Assembly (NCBI GenBank): GCA_003221825.1
Contig: QHUE01000023.1
Span: 1 to 7,302, forward strand
Length of the DNA stretch: 7,302 nt
Reading direction: 5' to 3'
Source: Gemmatimonadota bacterium
GTDB lineage: Bacteria > Gemmatimonadota > Gemmatimonadetes > Gemmatimonadales > GWC2-71-9
Position 1 is the stretch's first letter. Each line of letters starts with the position of its first letter. The position numbers and the translations under genes are program-made. The notes under the pieces were generated by a model, which searched no databases, was not told where the DNA came from, and was given only the letters and a program-made list of their open reading frames with translations. This document shows positions 5,787 through 7,302 of the stretch, one piece after another.

Positions 5787-7115
5787 ATGAAGAAACCGAC
5801 CTGGTCCCGCCGTGAATTCCTGGAGATGGGCGCCGCTGCCGCCGGCGTCTCGCTCGCTGTGAAGCCGTTCAAGTTCCGCGCAGTCGCCCCCAGCGACACT
5901 GTCCGGTTCGGGATGGTGGGCGTGGGGATGCAGGGCTCCGGACTCCTCGGCACCTCGATTTCGCTGCCGGGGGTGACGTGCGCCGCGGCGGCCGACTTAT
6001 ACGACGGCCGCCATACGCTGGCCAAGGAAATCGTCGGCCCCAACCTCCCCACCACGCGGGAGTACCGCCGCCTGCTCGATGACAAGACCATCGATTGCAT
6101 CGTGGCGGCCGTGCCGGACCATTGGCACCGGCGCATGGTCGTAGAAGCGGTGAGCGCCGGGAAGGACATCTACATCGAGAAGCCGATGTCCCATACCGCG
6201 GCCGACGGCGTCGCGATGGTGGACGCCGTGAAGAAGAGCGGCCGCATCCTGCAGGTCGGCTCGCAGCGCGTCAGCTCGCAGATCTGCGCCAAGGCGAAGG
6301 AGATGATTGCCCAGGGGATGCTCGGCGACTTGACGCTCGTCGAAGGCTGGCTCGGCCGCAACGATCCGACCGGCGCGTGGGAATATCCGCCACCGCCCGA
6401 CCTCTCGCTCCAGACGCTCGACTGGGACACCTGGCAGAACGACGTGCCAAAGCGGCCGCTCGATCCGAACATCTTCGCGCGCTGGCGCTGCTGGAAGGAA
6501 TACGGCACCGGCGTCGCGGGCGATTTGCTCGTCCACCTGATCAGCGGCATGCAGTTCATGCTCGGCATCAACGAGCCGCCGAAACAGGCGGCCGCGGTCG
6601 GCGGGATCCGGCGCTGGAAGGATGGGCGCAACATGCCCGACGTGCACGCCACGATCTACTACTACGGCGACCTGCCCGTCTACATGCGGCTGAACCTGGG
6701 GACGGAAATGCCCGAGCAGTATCGCATCCAGGGATCGAAGGGCGTGCTCGAGGTGTCGGGCAATACCATGAGCTTCTCACCGCAGACCGGTACGGATCGG
6801 TGGCCGAGCTATTACACCGGCAGCTATCCGCGCGCCCTGCGTGACGCCTACGATACGCAGTGGCACAAGGACCACGACCTGCAGGCGGGCCAGGCGCCAC
6901 CGTTGTCCGAGACCGTGTCCTTCAGCACTCCGGACTTCGACGACACGCGGCCGCACCTGTGGAACTACTTCGAAGCGGTGCGCACGCGGAAACCGGTGGT
7001 CGAAGACGTAGTGTTCGGGCACAACGCCGCGCTCGCGTGTCACATGGCGAACGAGGCGTACTTCCGGCGCAACGTCGTGACGTGGGACGAGGCGACGAAG
7101 ACGATTAAGGGCTGA
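5787..7115 (+). CDS. Tat-exported Gfo/Idh/MocA family oxidoreductase
   Basis: This 442-residue NAD(P)-dependent oxidoreductase probably acts on a sugar, inositol or related glycoside outside the cytoplasm. The N-terminus is a twin-arginine signal: SRREFLEMGAAAAGVSLAV (7-25), with Arg8-Arg9, Phe11 and Leu12 followed by a hydrophobic stretch. The Rossmann domain starts at VRFGMVGVGMQGSG (39-52; GxGxxG nucleotide loop). AAVPDHWHRRMVVEA (107-121) and the family motif EKPMSHT (131-137, with the conserved Lys132) follow. The C-terminal alpha/beta substrate domain includes RWRCWKEYGTGVAGDLLVH (232-250), where Asp246 and His250 sit in the usual catalytic region. Folding with cofactor before export fits the Tat route, as in Zymomonas glucose-fructose oxidoreductase. 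The start is set by AGGAG 5 bases upstream. It lies 33 bases after the acyltransferase, so it may be read from the same transcript or from its own promoter. It converges on a minus-strand gene with an 11-base overlap. The substrate cannot be read from the sequence. Confidence 0.9.
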   Translation: MKKPTWSRREFLEMGAAAAGVSLAVKPFKFRAVAPSDTVRFGMVGVGMQGSGLLGTSISLPGVTCAAAADLYDGRHTLAKEIVGPNLPTTREYRRLLDDKTIDCIVAAVPDHWHRRMVVEAVSAGKDIYIEKPMSHTAADGVAMVDAVKKSGRILQVGSQRVSSQICAKAKEMIAQGMLGDLTLVEGWLGRNDPTGAWEYPPPPDLSLQTLDWDTWQNDVPKRPLDPNIFARWRCWKEYGTGVAGDLLVHLISGMQFMLGINEPPKQAAAVGGIRRWKDGRNMPDVHATIYYYGDLPVYMRLNLGTEMPEQYRIQGSKGVLEVSGNTMSFSPQTGTDRWPSYYTGSYPRALRDAYDTQWHKDHDLQAGQAPPLSETVSFSTPDFDDTRPHLWNYFEAVRTRKPVVEDVVFGHNAALACHMANEAYFRRNVVTWDEATKTIKG

Positions 7116-7302
7116 CCTCGACTTGGGCCCAGGGGGTCCGCAGGGGCTCGGGTTCGTCGGACGGCAGGATCCCCTGGATTCGGTAATGGCCGGGCTCGCG
7201 CGGGAGCCAGGTATCGCGCCATTCCATCGTTTCGCCCGGCGCGAGAGTGCGGATTTGGAGAATGCTGGGCTGCGCGCCCTTGGCGAGCCGGCGCCAGGCG
7301 AT
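7105..7302 (-). CDS. BsuPI-like (intracellular proteinase inhibitor) domain protein, C-terminal part
   Basis: On the minus strand an open frame enters at 7302 and ends at TAA (7107-7105), giving 65 residues with no start inside the window. The peptide has QIRTLAPGETMEWRDTW (16-32), then PREPGHYRIQGILPS (34-48) and a final beta-strand-like WAQVEV (58-63). This L-x-P-G-E ... W ... P-G-x-Y-x-x-x-G-x-L pattern resembles the BsuPI-related beta-sandwich domain (named after a Bacillus subtilis intracellular proteinase inhibitor), found in many secreted or uncharacterised bacterial proteins. Whether it inhibits a protease here is unknown. The upstream part, including any signal peptide, is outside the window. 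The last 11 bases overlap the end of the oxidoreductase gene, tail to tail. Support for coding is the domain pattern, as the fragment is short. Confidence 0.55.
   Translation of the reverse strand: MAWRRLAKGAQPSILQIRTLAPGETMEWRDTWLPREPGHYRIQGILPSDEPEPLRTPWAQVEVSP

Noticed and set aside
7124..7134. Palindrome TGGGCCCA downstream of the oxidoreductase as a terminator
   Set aside because: The inverted repeat is only 8 bases with no loop and no T-run, and it lies within the coding frame of the minus-strand gene.

Overview
The window is a densely packed, high-GC (roughly two-thirds G+C by eye) bacterial chromosome segment. Almost every base is coding, and genes meet at overlapping start or stop codons. 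No rRNA, tRNA, insertion sequence, CRISPR array or long repeat is visible. The gene styles (Spinster-type MFS carrier, Tat-exported Gfo/Idh/MocA oxidoreductase, BsuPI-like domain protein, free-standing prephenate dehydratase) fit a soil or environmental lineage such as Gemmatimonadota or Acidobacteriota. That placement is an inference from gene type and composition, not a proof.

Layout. (1) Positions 2-1541, plus strand: the C-terminal 244 residues of dihydroxy-acid dehydratase (ilvD, cut by the window edge), overlapping by 8 bases a complete monofunctional prephenate dehydratase (pheA). This is an amino-acid biosynthesis pair (Ile/Val and Phe). (2) Positions 1538-3001, minus strand: a FadD-like acyl-CoA synthetase that converges on pheA, the two stop codons sharing one CTAG. 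Its C-terminal domains are complete but its N-terminus is missing. FadD-like sequence continues in frame to about 3070 without a start codon, and an in-frame stop lies at 3113-3115, exactly where the next gene begins. (3) Positions 3115-5753, plus strand: an MFS transporter of the Spinster type, translationally coupled (ATGA) to a 456-residue PlsC-like acyltransferase with an extra membrane-associated C-terminal region. (4) Positions 5787-7115, plus strand: a Tat-signal Gfo/Idh/MocA oxidoreductase with its own good ribosome-binding site and a possible promoter in the short gap before it. (5) Positions 7105-7302, minus strand: the 3' end of a gene for a BsuPI-like beta-sandwich domain, overlapping the oxidoreductase tail to tail.

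The most interesting reading is functional. An MFS carrier related to lysophospholipid transporters is coupled to a glycerolipid acyltransferase and lies head to head with an acyl-activating enzyme. This is the same set of activities as the E. coli LplT-Aas lysophospholipid salvage system, where the acyltransferase and acyl-activating domains are fused. The idea is weakened by the apparent truncation of the synthetase. The rest of the window looks like ordinary housekeeping and accessory metabolism, and no clearly new system is proven by the sequence alone.
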